Shown here: positions 5,650-14,829 of the stretch, piece by piece
How positions within the stretch are numbered: position 1 is the stretch's first letter
Layout: each line of letters begins with the position of its first letter
IMG/VR virus record: IMGVR_UViG_3300025584_000449
Location: 115,903-179,902 of that record
Length of the DNA stretch: 64,000 bases
Source: a virus
Strand: one strand, 5' to 3'
Translations under genes and position numbers: made by a program
Notes under the pieces: generated by a model
Seen by the model: the letters and a program-made list of their open reading frames with translations, nothing else
Told to the model about the DNA's origin: nothing
The model's database searches: none

Positions 5650-8028
5650 TTAAAGTGTAGTTATTTCTTTTGCTACTAAGTCATCGTTGTGTAGTGCATA
5701 TAATCTATTTACTAGCCTATCCATACCAACTTGAGCAGCATTTCCTTTATCAACAATACAAATATACTTTCCAGAATTGTAGTCAAAGACCTTGCAATCA
5801 TTGTGATTATTAGAGTCAGGCTCTAATGATCCTTTTTCAACAAAGTAAGTTCTTATTTTGCCTTTTATTTTATACCCTTTGACTCTTCCTCTAGTGGTGT
5901 CTTTTGTTTCCTCTGTTAATTTAAATAACTTAATGGTGTCAGTTAGTAGTTCCTGACTCTTCTTTAAAGCTTCAACATAAGCTTTTCGTCCAGCAGTTAT
6001 AATATCTTTAACATCGTCTACGGTTACACCCTCTACTATTTTTTCATTAAGTAGTAGATCTACCACATCTAAAATACTTCTTTTATTTGATATTGTCAAG
6101 AATCTATTTGTATTACGAATTCTGTATGAGTTCCCATCTAGAACCATAGAGGTTGTACGACCTTTTCTAGTAATCGGGAATTTTATAGAGAATTGATTGT
6201 AATTATTATGTCCTGGAGATGACCCCATTACATCACTTACTCCACTAATATTAATACCACGGTGCAGTAATTTATGTAATTTTAACGAACATTTTCTAAC
6301 CGAGTCTAGGAAATAATCGAAGTCCTCCTGGGTCTCAAAGCACAAAGCTCGCTCGAGACATTCATCAACTTCATTCTTATTAATACGATTTTCATTAATG
6401 TAGTATCTTGTAGAGGTCACACCTCTTGTAGAGGTGGATGATTTTATCTCAAGATTAAAATTAACGTTACCTATTGTACCAGCGGTGCTCTTACTACCCA
6501 GACTTAAATAACTTAAAAATGTTGCGTAAACAAGATCCCAGTCAATGGAATTAGGATCTGTGTTTCTTAACATCTTATCAAATACATCATTAAGCCATCT
6601 GTCGTGCCCTGTATAGGTATTCTTATCAATAGAAAGTGTTTGTCCTGCGTAACTAATAGAGTCCTCAGTTATATCAATACCGTTTAATTTAGTTTTCTTT
6701 ATTGTTTCTAAATTATTAATAACTTTGGTTATCTTCTTAGTCATTATGTTTTTACTTTGAACTACTTTTTGAGTGCGTTCTTCTTTTTTCATGTGCAGTC
6801 TCAAGATAGTATTCAAAGTACCATTATCTAAAACAACAACTCTATCTTCACTAGCCTTTGTCTTTAGATAATTTTCGATTATTACTTTATTAAGCATAAC
6901 CGGGGCAGGGTCTGTTAATACAGCTTCACCCAGCGTTAGTAATGGGTCATCATTACCTCTATTTGCCACAGTACCATCAGGACCAAGCTTGTAATATACT
7001 AAGTGTCCAGCATCAGCGTAGTCATACCAAGAACTAGTTGCTTCTACTTTAAACCAACTAAAGTAATCTCCTGCACAAAATTCTGCTGCGTTATGAATTC
7101 GTGGAGTGTTGTAATAAGGAAATGTACTTGAGCTACCGACTACACAATATCTAGTGTTATGATGTTCATATACTGAATGTATGTATCTAAACTTGTTATT
7201 TTCTTTTAATAACTCTAGTTGCTCAGGAGTAGGCTCTTTAGTAGTAATCTTATCAAAGTTTGTTGTATAAGATTCTTTTAAAAATAAATCTATCTCATTT
7301 ATCTTTAATCCAGAAGCGTTAGAATTATATCCACGCCTGCTGCTTAAGAGCCAATTACCAAAACTATTTATTGGCAGAGTTGAGTCTTTGCCAAAATAAA
7401 AGTTTTTTGTATAAGATAGAGCAACCTGTGCATTACTAAAATGACAGGTACCCAATAACTGAAATTTATTATTGTTCTCTCCGTACCCTCTGTTTCTATC
7501 TAGAAATGAGTTATAACTGGAGAATCGTTCTTGAATTTTACTTATCTTTTCAAGATCAGCTAGATCTGTATCCTTTAATGAATCAATAATAAAGGTGTCT
7601 TTATCAGTAATAATAGGACAGTTACTTCCATAGTTATTAGTCTTTGTCAATGAATAAAAGAATTTTATCTTTCCTTTAGGTATCATCTTATTTATACTTT
7701 TAACTTGCTCTTCTGGCAAAGTTTCAAAAAGTTCACCTATGTCTTGATTAATTTCTTTTGCCCAATCGTAATTAGCTATAGCAGTTGTTACGTCACCCTG
7801 TGAAGTAAAGTTATAGTCATTATCCAGTAAAAACTGATGGTAAGCTAACATTTTTCCTGTATTAAATAAAAACCCTATATGACTTCTTAAACTACTATCC
7901 CCAGACTGTAATACTGGGCTTGACTTAAACTTAAACGAGGTCTTTTTAAGTAAGTCATAGTCTGCTTCTTCAAATCCTAGATCATATAATGCGTTTATTA
8001 CTTTTAATCTACCGGACGGTATTCTCAT
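5650..8028 (-). CDS. Large orphan protein upstream of the Ubl cassette
   Basis: 792 aa, not recognised. No signal peptide, membrane segment, Walker motif or zinc cluster is evident. It is rich in Asn, Tyr and Ser, with scattered Cys and His (LGTCHFSNAQ near 195, HNAAEFCAGDYFSWF near 330) and a Lys-rich stretch near 415-450. The gene ends 15 bases before the Ubl start and shares its transcript direction, so co-expression is likely. It may be a target, a ligase-like factor or a scaffold for the Ubl system, or unrelated. A weak Shine-Dalgarno sequence (AAAGAAA) precedes the ATG. Confidence 0.85.
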   Translation of the reverse strand: MRIPSGRLKVINALYDLGFEEADYDLLKKTSFKFKSSPVLQSGDSSLRSHIGFLFNTGKMLAYHQFLLDNDYNFTSQGDVTTAIANYDWAKEINQDIGELFETLPEEQVKSINKMIPKGKIKFFYSLTKTNNYGSNCPIITDKDTFIIDSLKDTDLADLEKISKIQERFSSYNSFLDRNRGYGENNNKFQLLGTCHFSNAQVALSYTKNFYFGKDSTLPINSFGNWLLSSRRGYNSNASGLKINEIDLFLKESYTTNFDKITTKEPTPEQLELLKENNKFRYIHSVYEHHNTRYCVVGSSSTFPYYNTPRIHNAAEFCAGDYFSWFKVEATSSWYDYADAGHLVYYKLGPDGTVANRGNDDPLLTLGEAVLTDPAPVMLNKVIIENYLKTKASEDRVVVLDNGTLNTILRLHMKKEERTQKVVQSKNIMTKKITKVINNLETIKKTKLNGIDITEDSISYAGQTLSIDKNTYTGHDRWLNDVFDKMLRNTDPNSIDWDLVYATFLSYLSLGSKSTAGTIGNVNFNLEIKSSTSTRGVTSTRYYINENRINKNEVDECLERALCFETQEDFDYFLDSVRKCSLKLHKLLHRGINISGVSDVMGSSPGHNNYNQFSIKFPITRKGRTTSMVLDGNSYRIRNTNRFLTISNKRSILDVVDLLLNEKIVEGVTVDDVKDIITAGRKAYVEALKKSQELLTDTIKLFKLTEETKDTTRGRVKGYKIKGKIRTYFVEKGSLEPDSNNHNDCKVFDYNSGKYICIVDKGNAAQVGMDRLVNRLYALHNDDLVAKEITTL

Positions 8029-8047
8029 ATATTTCTTTTTTTCTTTT

Positions 8048-8413
8048 TTAGTTTTTAAGGATACTTAGTACTAAGAATCCATTATCGTCATTATCTGCGT
8101 TTACCTCTTTACCTATTAATTCCTGTAATGAGTTAACTTCGTAGAATTTAATTAATTTCGCTAACCCAGTATAACTGGATAGTTCTCCATCGTCATTTAT
8201 ATTGATCCAAAGTCCTGCTTTTTTAGATTCTCCACGATCCTCTAGAAGAAGGTCACTAATCTTGAACTCTCTTCCTTCTGCATCGCGGACTGTAAAAATG
8301 GCTTTACTGCTAGGACCACTCGGTAAATTAACTTCTTCTTGGTCAATATTTATGACTGTTACTGTCTTATTGGAGCGTCCTACTCCAATGTTTAAAAAAT
8401 CTTTATCGTTCAT
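8048..8413 (-). CDS. Hypothetical protein, 121 aa
   Basis: Not recognised. Soluble and acidic, with a likely beta-rich N-terminal part (KTVTVINIDQEEVNL, KAIFTVRDAEGREFKISDL) and a helical patch (GLAKLIKFYEVNSLQELIG). It lies 19 bases upstream of the 792-aa gene and overlaps the Zn-ribbon gene by four bases, so it belongs to the same operon as the Ubl cassette. Confidence 0.75.
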   Translation of the reverse strand: MNDKDFLNIGVGRSNKTVTVINIDQEEVNLPSGPSSKAIFTVRDAEGREFKISDLLLEDRGESKKAGLWININDDGELSSYTGLAKLIKFYEVNSLQELIGKEVNADNDDNGFLVLSILKN

Positions 8414-8781
8414 TTATTATTATCGGTTTGATTATTAAAGAAAGGGCCTGCTAATTGCACAGCGTTTTGTCTAGTTGAATTAATGCACGCCATCATAGTG
8501 TCTGCGATAGCTTTAATTAGCTCTGCACCCTGATACTTCTTATGCAAAGTAATAGCTATATTTCTGGTAGTTTCTTCAAGCTCTGCCTGTAGTGCTTGGT
8601 TGCAAACACAGTTCTGAGGAGATCTGCGAGCTTCAAACAGGTCCTGCTTGGTTAACTTTGAAGTAAACTCTGAGTGGCCACATTTGAAACAGGAAGGGTT
8701 CTGATCCCTAACACATGTTTCAATATAATGAATGTGGTCACACTTTTTGCACTTGATGTAACGAATTTTTAGTTCATGCAT
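8410..8781 (-). CDS. Zinc-ribbon protein
   Basis: The start at 8781 gives 123 aa beginning MHELKIRYIKCKKC; an ATG 48 bases upstream would run into the terminator region and is less likely. IKCKKCDHIHYIETC and PSCFKCGHSEF form a CxxC...CxxC zinc ribbon in the first 50 residues. A helical second half follows, with CVCNQ near residue 70. It may bind nucleic acid or protein; no specific role is recognised. It is the first gene after two terminators that follow the RNR gene, and its end overlaps the next gene by four bases. Confidence 0.75.
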   Translation of the reverse strand: MHELKIRYIKCKKCDHIHYIETCVRDQNPSCFKCGHSEFTSKLTKQDLFEARRSPQNCVCNQALQAELEETTRNIAITLHKKYQGAELIKAIADTMMACINSTRQNAVQLAGPFFNNQTDNNK

Positions 8782-8810
8782 TGTACGAATTAAGTCCTTT
8801 ATAAATGTAA

Positions 8811-8843
8811 AAATAAGGGAGAGAAGCAATTTGCTTCTCCCCC
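8811..8843 (-). terminator. Second intrinsic terminator after the RNR gene
   Basis: An inverted repeat GAGAAGCAA (8821-8829) with TTGCTTCTC (8831-8839), extendable by G/C pairs, is followed on the minus strand by TTATTTTTAC. It lies in the gap between the RNR and Zn-ribbon genes. Confidence 0.65.
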
Positions 8844-8847
8844 GTTC

Positions 8848-8874
8848 AATATAAAACTAAGCGATGTCGCCTAG
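8848..8874 (-). terminator. First intrinsic terminator after the RNR gene
   Basis: The stem CTAGGCG-ACAT-CGCTTAG (8874-8857, one G.U) is followed by TTTTATATT on the minus strand. Together with the hairpin at 8811-8843 it forms a tandem stop for the RNR transcript. Confidence 0.65.
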
Positions 8875-8880
8875 TTATTC

Positions 8881-8896
8881 TTCTTATACCAAAATA
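8881..8896 (-). repeat. 16-bp motif shared with the 31.7 kb intergenic region
   Basis: TATTTTGGTATAAGAA (minus strand, 8896-8881) occurs again exactly at 31773-31758, also on the minus strand and also between genes. It contains an extended -10-like GGTATAAG. It may be a promoter or a protein-binding site; two copies are too few to decide. Confidence 0.4.
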
Positions 8897-8898
8897 AC

Positions 8899-10860
8899 CT
8901 AAGTTGTTATTGTACAGTTATCTCCATCGCAATATTTCAATCCTTTGCCATCAATATTAATTGAACTGAAGTCTAATTCTTTTAAGTTACTCTTCATTTC
9001 AATATATTGTTCCTTGGTAATAGCTTCGTATGGAGCCTGCTCATATGAATGAGTACCTAACGGTAAGAAAGACGCACTCTTTAAACGAGTTTCATATAAC
9101 TCAAGTGCGCGAGGGAGATCTTTCTTTTCATTCTCTTGAAATGTGATAGTATTACTAACTGCATTGTCCGCCCAGTACTGCTGGTATTGCGCAGTATTTT
9201 CTAACTGTTCCCACAGAGTTACATCATATTTAGATTTCTCATAAAATTGTTCCTCTACTGGGAACTCTACAACTAAGGTTTTCCCACCTGAGTCATATAC
9301 GTCATCTTCAATTTTATATCCAGCTTCCCTTAGTATGGGGATTAGCTCTGAAGTATTAGAGAATCTAATACGTCTAATATAATACTTATTTTCTGGATAA
9401 TGTATACCAGGAGTGGCTCCACATAAAAGAGATACCGTACCAGATGGTTTTACTGTAGTAATTTTCTTACTAGTCGGAATAGCCATCCAGTCAGAGAAGA
9501 TTTTATCAAGCTCTCTTAGATGCTTGTAAGATTCGTCGCTCCATTTTAACATCTCTCTGCGACCATGTTTACGGAACGCCTGTATAATACCTGATTGTGA
9601 TACACCTATGCGTCTGTTCTTAAGCATCTTGGCATTAGTCTCTGGCCAATGTGTTTTAGCTAGAGTCATAGTCTTTGCATATAAATAAGCTAGCTTAAGT
9701 GTGCGTTTATACTCAGCCAAAGTTTCATGATTAGCTGGGAAGGTTTCTACTAGATTACATAGTTCACCTGATTCGAGGAAGATTTCCCCACAAGGATTAA
9801 CACCCATAACAAAAGAATCATCACACCACTCGCCCATACGACCATTCCATCTTGCGTTCTCTAACCACAGATACCCAGGCTCACCTTGTTTTATTGTATT
9901 TTTAGTAGCCTCTGAATAGTCCATGCCTATCGTACAAGCTATAGCATTATTACTTCCATACCTATGTGACTTTAATTTTTCTTCATCATGCTTTAGTTCC
10001 ATATACTCTTTATCTAATGGGTCACCTAAAGCTAGAGCAGCAGAACGTCTTACATTACCAGCTATTACACATTTCGAAATATAGTTTTCTATGTCTACTA
10101 TATCACTAGAAGTAATTTCTTCACCTTCACGGCCTTCAAAATGTTTTTGAATAGTAGTATGTAAAACTATTAATGGTTCTGGGCCACTAGCAGTACCACC
10201 AAATCCTTTAATAGGCTCTCCATAAGCTCTTATTTGATCATACTCAAATGTAGGTAATGGGCCACCATTAAAGTAGGCATTTAGAATTAATCCTACAGAT
10301 TCAACCCACCCTTCTCTAGTATCAGGAATACTATATACTAATCCGTTAGTTATTTCTGGAGTTTGTATCTCTAATTTCCCTGTTCCTAAAGTATCGAATC
10401 CTACTCCCACTCCAAGCATTAACGCGTCCATTATAAATTCATAAATTTCAGGCCCACGTTTAGCTATGTCGTTTGTACTAATCATGGCGCAGTTAAACAA
10501 AGCTGCTGCTGTTTTATTTTCTGCATAATTAGTTCCGTTAGCCCATAGCCCTCTACCGGCAGGTAGAAACCTAAAGTCCCACATTGCCCGGTACATAGCT
10601 TGTGCGGTTCTTTGGGCTTGGACATTATTCCAGCTTAAACTATTTTTTATAATATGCGTTTTTTGCATATTAAATGTACCCTCTACCACACGTCTTAAAG
10701 TATCACAGAATTCTTCTGTTGTCCCATCATCTCTTTTTCTGGCGTAAGTTCGTTTGTATGTTACGTACCCAAGTGGTCCCCACTTAGGTTGACTACCTTT
10801 AAACTCGTCTATAAAAGTGTCAGATAGATAAAAAGCTCTATGCTGAGTCGGTTGAACCAT
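8899..10860 (-). CDS. Ribonucleoside-triphosphate reductase, class II (adenosylcobalamin-dependent, monomeric)
   Basis: 653 aa. FLPAGRGLWANG and ALFNCAMIS lie near residues 95-130; VNPCGEIFLESGELCNLVE carries the catalytic N-x-C-x-E; KKITTVKPSGTVSLLCGATPG is the typical late RNR loop; and YCDGDNCTITT supplies the C-terminal redox Cys pair. This fits the monomeric B12-dependent reductases of the Lactobacillus leichmannii type, which make dNTPs from NTPs and so supply replication. No separate small subunit or activase gene is nearby, consistent with class II. Its start overlaps the dUTPase end by 23 bases, with AAAGGG as Shine-Dalgarno sequence. Confidence 0.95.
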   Translation of the reverse strand: MVQPTQHRAFYLSDTFIDEFKGSQPKWGPLGYVTYKRTYARKRDDGTTEEFCDTLRRVVEGTFNMQKTHIIKNSLSWNNVQAQRTAQAMYRAMWDFRFLPAGRGLWANGTNYAENKTAAALFNCAMISTNDIAKRGPEIYEFIMDALMLGVGVGFDTLGTGKLEIQTPEITNGLVYSIPDTREGWVESVGLILNAYFNGGPLPTFEYDQIRAYGEPIKGFGGTASGPEPLIVLHTTIQKHFEGREGEEITSSDIVDIENYISKCVIAGNVRRSAALALGDPLDKEYMELKHDEEKLKSHRYGSNNAIACTIGMDYSEATKNTIKQGEPGYLWLENARWNGRMGEWCDDSFVMGVNPCGEIFLESGELCNLVETFPANHETLAEYKRTLKLAYLYAKTMTLAKTHWPETNAKMLKNRRIGVSQSGIIQAFRKHGRREMLKWSDESYKHLRELDKIFSDWMAIPTSKKITTVKPSGTVSLLCGATPGIHYPENKYYIRRIRFSNTSELIPILREAGYKIEDDVYDSGGKTLVVEFPVEEQFYEKSKYDVTLWEQLENTAQYQQYWADNAVSNTITFQENEKKDLPRALELYETRLKSASFLPLGTHSYEQAPYEAITKEQYIEMKSNLKELDFSSINIDGKGLKYCDGDNCTITT

Positions 10861-11287
10861 ATCCCTTTGTTCCCCTATCTGTTTTCGACAATTCGTCTGT
10901 TTCCTTTAAAGTAATTTCGGGAACAGGTAATATAACCATTTGAGCTATACTTTCTCCCTCTTCGATAATAAGTGGATATGGTCCTGTATTATTTAATATA
11001 ATACCTATCTCTCCACGGTATTCAGAGTCTATGACTCCTGCTTTAACTTTTAAAGTGGTAGTTGACCCCAGACCACTTCTATCGTGGAGTTGTCCATACC
11101 ATCCTTTTGGTATTTCTACAGCAATGCCTGTTTGTAAAACTTTAGTCGAATGTCCTGTTAATCTGTATTTATATAATGCACAAAGATCTATACCTGCTGA
11201 GGTGTCATATCCTTTTTGCGGTGCTTTTGCTTTATTATCCAATAACTTATATTTAATTACAAGTTTTTTATTTTTTTGTTCAGCCAT
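10838..11287 (-). CDS. dut: dUTP diphosphatase (dUTPase)
   Basis: 149 aa, the usual trimeric dUTPase length. Motifs in order: DTSAGIDLCA (I), HDRSGLGS (II), AGVIDSEYRGEI with catalytic Asp and Tyr (III), GESIAQMVILP (IV) and RGTKGYGST (V, the mobile P-loop-like tail). It hydrolyses dUTP to dUMP, keeping uracil out of DNA and supplying thymidylate synthesis. It sits between RecU and RNR in the nucleotide-metabolism part of the minus operon. Confidence 0.96.
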   Translation of the reverse strand: MAEQKNKKLVIKYKLLDNKAKAPQKGYDTSAGIDLCALYKYRLTGHSTKVLQTGIAVEIPKGWYGQLHDRSGLGSTTTLKVKAGVIDSEYRGEIGIILNNTGPYPLIIEEGESIAQMVILPVPEITLKETDELSKTDRGTKGYGSTDSA

Positions 11288-11527
11288 TTACTTTACTTTC
11301 TTTAATAGCACTACTGCTAAAATTTCTTTTACGTCTAATAACATTGGGTATCTTACACAAGGCCCTATCACTTCTTCTGAAAGTTTAGGATCTTTTGTTT
11401 GATCAAAAGGTATAAGTGTAAATATTCCTTCGTCATTTATATTTGCAAGTTCCCCTACATAGGCAACTGCGATATTTACTTTTAGTACTGGCTGAATTAT
11501 ACAGCCTACATGTTCTTTAGTAATCAT
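11288..11527 (-). CDS. Hypothetical protein, 79 aa
   Basis: Begins MITKEHVGCIIQPVLK. A longer reading from 11566 would overlap RecU by 43 bases, whereas 11527 overlaps by four. Mostly beta-type pattern (VNIAVAYVGELANI, GIFTLIPFD, EILAVVLLKKVK). Not recognised. It is packed between RecU and dUTPase in the same operon. Confidence 0.7.
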   Translation of the reverse strand: MITKEHVGCIIQPVLKVNIAVAYVGELANINDEGIFTLIPFDQTKDPKLSEEVIGPCVRYPMLLDVKEILAVVLLKKVK

Positions 11528-11979
11528 AATATATCTTTGAGATACTCGTTGATCTCTACTAACCATTCTTTTTTAAATTCGGTAATTGGTATAGACTTTC
11601 TTGTTTCACGTTCCCAGTATCTTATAATAAGATCCATTGGAACTATAAAAGCCTTTGACTCATACAGTGTAGTAAAATGAATTAGAAAAAACGCTACCCC
11701 ACCAAGTTTATTTGCATACTTTAAATACTCGTATTGGTGCTGGTGTATATTTTTTAGTGGAAATGATGTTTTACTTTTAGTTTCTTTAGCATCGTATGCT
11801 ATAAACTTTCCACCTTTTAATATTCCTACAAAATCTACTGTAGACTTTTGTGGGATTGCTCCATGTTTAGTTATAGTTATACCCGTTGGTACTTTTAATA
11901 TTAAAGCTTCGTCTGCTTTTCTATAACTGATGTTTGCTTTATTAGCAGCCTTCTCTAATTCATTACCACGTAGTGCCAT
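11524..11979 (-). CDS. recU: Holliday junction resolvase, RecU family
   Basis: 151 aa. The RecU signature is clear: a helical start (LRGNELEKAANKANISYR), STVDFVGILKGGKFIAYDAKET with the Asp and Glu-x-Lys metal site, SFPLKNIHQHQYEYLKYANK, and GGVAFFLIHF. RecU cuts four-way junctions to resolve recombination or branched replication intermediates. A second resolvase-like nuclease is at 26559. Located at the downstream edge of the glycosyltransferase island, in one operon with dUTPase and RNR. Confidence 0.93.
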   Translation of the reverse strand: MALRGNELEKAANKANISYRKADEALILKVPTGITITKHGAIPQKSTVDFVGILKGGKFIAYDAKETKSKTSFPLKNIHQHQYEYLKYANKLGGVAFFLIHFTTLYESKAFIVPMDLIIRYWERETRKSIPITEFKKEWLVEINEYLKDIL

Positions 11980-12003
11980 ATTAACCCAATTCTTTTATAA
12001 TCA

Positions 12004-12732
12004 TTATTTAGAATGTACTAACTTCCAGCCGTTTTGTACAGCTTTTTCTACACAATTATCTCTAATAATTGTATGATTATTTTTATCTCGGTTAACCCAA
12101 GAACTTACAGAATCGTTCCCTAGTGCGCTTCCATTTAGGCTACCCCAAATACTTCTATCAGTGTCTGGATGTGGTGGAACATATGTTTTAATGCCACCAT
12201 ATTTTTGTGCTGCATACGAGAAATGGATATCTTCGGCATTATCCCAGCTCAAGGGCGCCTCCATCCAAAAATACTTTAACCAATCATATTTAAAAAACCA
12301 GGCGTGTCCTACTAGATCTACTTCTATAGGCTCATTGCTTTTTTGCCCGTTCCAACCAATTTTTCTATGATCCCTATAGTTAGTATTCTTAGTTAAATAT
12401 ATGCCAGTAGTTCCAAGAATACCCTCGTGTGTTTTCATTGTATTAATACAATTCTCAAACCATTTAGGTCCTGGTATTGTATCATCGTCAAAAATACAAA
12501 CGTATTCGGTTCTTGCTAATAACGCATATGCAAACCTACCGATAAATTTAAAGTTATGATTGCACGAAGCAGTTTTAACTCCTGGCAATGCCTTTTGAGC
12601 ATGCTCTGCATTTTCTCCATTATACCACATCATTATATCAGTTGGAGCTATTGTCTGATTTTTAATAGCTTCTAATTGTCTTTCTAAATTTTGTGGACGT
12701 TTCCATCCTGTCAGTATTGCTGTTATTTTCAT
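12004..12732 (-). CDS. Glycosyltransferase, GT-A fold (family 2-like)
   Basis: 242 aa from ATG 12732, which overlaps the previous stop as ATGA; a start at 12759 would overlap further. The N-terminal Rossmann-like half has ITAILTGWKRPQNLERQLEAIKNQ, and YVCIFDDDTIPGPKW gives the metal-binding DxD. An acceptor half carries WDNAEDIHFSYAAQKYGG. It should transfer a sugar from a nucleotide donor. It is the last of nine or so consecutive glycan genes; donor and acceptor are unknown. Confidence 0.85.
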   Translation of the reverse strand: MKITAILTGWKRPQNLERQLEAIKNQTIAPTDIMMWYNGENAEHAQKALPGVKTASCNHNFKFIGRFAYALLARTEYVCIFDDDTIPGPKWFENCINTMKTHEGILGTTGIYLTKNTNYRDHRKIGWNGQKSNEPIEVDLVGHAWFFKYDWLKYFWMEAPLSWDNAEDIHFSYAAQKYGGIKTYVPPHPDTDRSIWGSLNGSALGNDSVSSWVNRDKNNHTIIRDNCVEKAVQNGWKLVHSK

Positions 12733-13319
12733 ATCTCTACCTTGTATATGCAAAAACAATTTTCAACAGATTCAAAATATAATGATGCTTTTGGAAAAAT
12801 TATTTTTAGATTATCAATAAATGGATAATGGTTATAATCATCTACTAAAATGTAAGTTTCTTTTTTTAACATGGATTTTATTAAATTAAAAGCAAAACTT
12901 CTTCCATTACCGTGTGGGCCATCTAGCAGTATTAAGTCAAAGGGTTGATTCACTAAATCATTATCTTCTATTGAATAAAAACAGTATTTTTGTCTAGTGT
13001 GTTCTTTTAATATTTGTGGAAATTTATTAAATTCTTCAATATTAAAGGATTTTTTATTTTCTATAATGCTGTTATAATATTCTTTGGTTGCTTGTCTTAC
13101 AGGTCTTATAAGAACATTTTCTTCTTTAGCGGAATATGTACTATCACCGTCAAAAGATACATAATTTATATTAAGATCTTTAAGAAAACTTGTACTAACT
13201 CCTGAACCAAATTCTAAAACATTTGTTAATTTTTTATCACGTATTAATATAAAAAGCTGTTCAAAAGCTTCTTTGCATAATGTCCACCCACTATATTCGT
13301 ATTTCTCGTAATTTATCAT
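12729..13319 (-). CDS. Class I SAM-dependent methyltransferase-like protein
   Basis: 196 aa. NVLEFGSGVSTSFLKDL resembles the SAM-binding motif I, YVSFDGD the acidic end of strand 2, and FDLILLDGPHGNGRSFAFNLI motif IV with the LDGP seen in O-methyltransferases. ETYILVDDYNHYP follows as a late strand. It probably methylates or otherwise modifies a sugar. It overlaps both neighbours by four bases (ATGA), indicating coupled translation. Confidence 0.7.
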   Translation of the reverse strand: MINYEKYEYSGWTLCKEAFEQLFILIRDKKLTNVLEFGSGVSTSFLKDLNINYVSFDGDSTYSAKEENVLIRPVRQATKEYYNSIIENKKSFNIEEFNKFPQILKEHTRQKYCFYSIEDNDLVNQPFDLILLDGPHGNGRSFAFNLIKSMLKKETYILVDDYNHYPFIDNLKIIFPKASLYFESVENCFCIYKVEI

Positions 13320-13969
13320 ATACCAGGCTCCTCTAAATTTTCAGATTTAAAAAATTCTTCCCACCCTTTACTTTTTTTAAGTCCTATTCTGACAGCATTA
13401 AAGTAAGGATCTTTTATACTTCTATCTATATAGATGTTGTGATTAGTTGAAAGTAACTTTTTACTTCCTTTTAGCTCAAAATCATGAGGAGAGTATCTTG
13501 GATCCAATGTTTGGTTAAGATGTTTTTTACTCCATATAGACGGCTGCATTGTAATAAGAAATCCACTATTAGCTGATAATTTTTCTAGACCATTAATATC
13601 ACAAGGTTCGTAAGTTTGATTTCCCCCTGGAGAGATCTGAAGTCTATCCATATTATGCTGTTCCATCATCTTTATATAATAGTTGATTTGGTCATTAGAA
13701 TATACATATTTTAAAAAATAGTCTTCTAAAATAAAGAATATATAATCTGTAGGGCAGGCATTAATTCCTTGGAGCATTCTTTCTCCCCAAGCTAATTTCC
13801 CAGGAGTAACGGTTTTAAAATTTGTTTCTGTTATATTTGGAACTTCTAATGTCTCACTTACAAATATATTTTCTGTTGGGTGTGGCCAATATTTATTAAA
13901 ATTTTTTGTAAATGCTTCCCATAAAACAGAATATTGATCGCAAGTACCTATTAATACGCTAAGATTCAT
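13316..13969 (-). CDS. Putative glycosyltransferase
   Basis: 217 aa. LSVLIGTCDQYSVLWEAFTKNF opens like a GT-A domain, and DYIFFILEDYFL is in the place of the DxD loop, with Glu-Asp. Aromatic-rich C-terminal half (PSIWSKKHLNQTLDP). No firm family assignment; the island context supports a glycan role. It overlaps the upstream dehydratase stop by one base and the downstream gene by four. Confidence 0.6.
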   Translation of the reverse strand: MNLSVLIGTCDQYSVLWEAFTKNFNKYWPHPTENIFVSETLEVPNITETNFKTVTPGKLAWGERMLQGINACPTDYIFFILEDYFLKYVYSNDQINYYIKMMEQHNMDRLQISPGGNQTYEPCDINGLEKLSANSGFLITMQPSIWSKKHLNQTLDPRYSPHDFELKGSKKLLSTNHNIYIDRSIKDPYFNAVRIGLKKSKGWEEFFKSENLEEPGI

Positions 13970-14829
13970 TATACCATCTCCACTATTTCATCAATTGTGT
14001 ATTGTGCAACTTCATTAGAATAAGGGCCCTCTTTAAGAATTTTTTCATGCATATTTTCTCCAGGTTGAAGGCCAATAGTAATTATTTTAATATTACTATT
14101 TCCATATTTTTTAATCATAGCTTTTGCTAGATTTCTAACAGATACAGATTTCATAGTAGGGCAATATAGTCTAGAATCTTTTGAATTTTTAAGACATTCA
14201 AATATTAAATCTACAGCTTGTTCTACTGACCAATAAAATCTTGTAGCATTACCATCTGTAATAGTTATTGGTTTATTCTCTTCAATTAATTTTTTCCACT
14301 TACATAAAACAGACCCAGTAGAGTATAAAATGTTACCATATCTTACTAATCTATAGTTTGTATTTGGAAATATTTTCTCATACTGCTCAAATAGTTTTTC
14401 CATAAGAAGTTTAGAAGCACCATAAACTCCAGCAACTTGTGCTGCTTTATCAGTACTAATTCCTAAAATAAAATCTAATTCCATATTTGCGGATTCTTCT
14501 AATAGAATGCTAGAACCTATAACGTTAGAATTTATACATTCTAAAGACTGTATTTCTGCCATACCTACATGCTTAAAAGCAGCAAGATGAAATATGCCAT
14601 TTACGTTCTTTAATGCTTGTATACAAGAAAATCTATTAGAGATATCTCCAGTTAATATTTCAATAGATGGATATTTCATTTTTAATTTAATTAGAGACCC
14701 CTCATTACGAGCTAATACCCTAACCAAACCTCCTTGTTGTAATATTCTATCTATTAAACTGTCGCCAAGAAATCCAGAGCCACCAGTGACTAAGTATAAT
14801 TTATTCTTTTCTATTGTAATGTTGTTCAT
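13969..14829 (-). CDS. NAD(P)-dependent nucleotide-sugar dehydratase/epimerase (FlaA1/PseB/CapD-like SDR)
   Basis: 286 aa from ATG 14829 (ATGA overlap); an ATG at 14841 would add four residues. LYLVTGGSGFLGDSLI is the NAD-binding motif, FHLAAFKHVGM and GISTDKAAQVAGVYGASKLLMEK carry the active-site Tyr-x-x-x-Lys, and RYGNILYSTGSV is typical of UDP-GlcNAc 4,6-dehydratases. QPGENMHEKIL matches their late motif. It probably makes a deoxy- or amino-sugar precursor, so the phage supplies a donor as well as transferases. Confidence 0.88.
   Translation of the reverse strand: MNNITIEKNKLYLVTGGSGFLGDSLIDRILQQGGLVRVLARNEGSLIKLKMKYPSIEILTGDISNRFSCIQALKNVNGIFHLAAFKHVGMAEIQSLECINSNVIGSSILLEESANMELDFILGISTDKAAQVAGVYGASKLLMEKLFEQYEKIFPNTNYRLVRYGNILYSTGSVLCKWKKLIEENKPITITDGNATRFYWSVEQAVDLIFECLKNSKDSRLYCPTMKSVSVRNLAKAMIKKYGNSNIKIITIGLQPGENMHEKILKEGPYSNEVAQYTIDEIVEMV

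Noticed and set aside
11288-11566. Longer start for the 79-aa gene
   Set aside because: It would overlap RecU by 43 bases; the ATG at 11527 gives the usual 4-base overlap.
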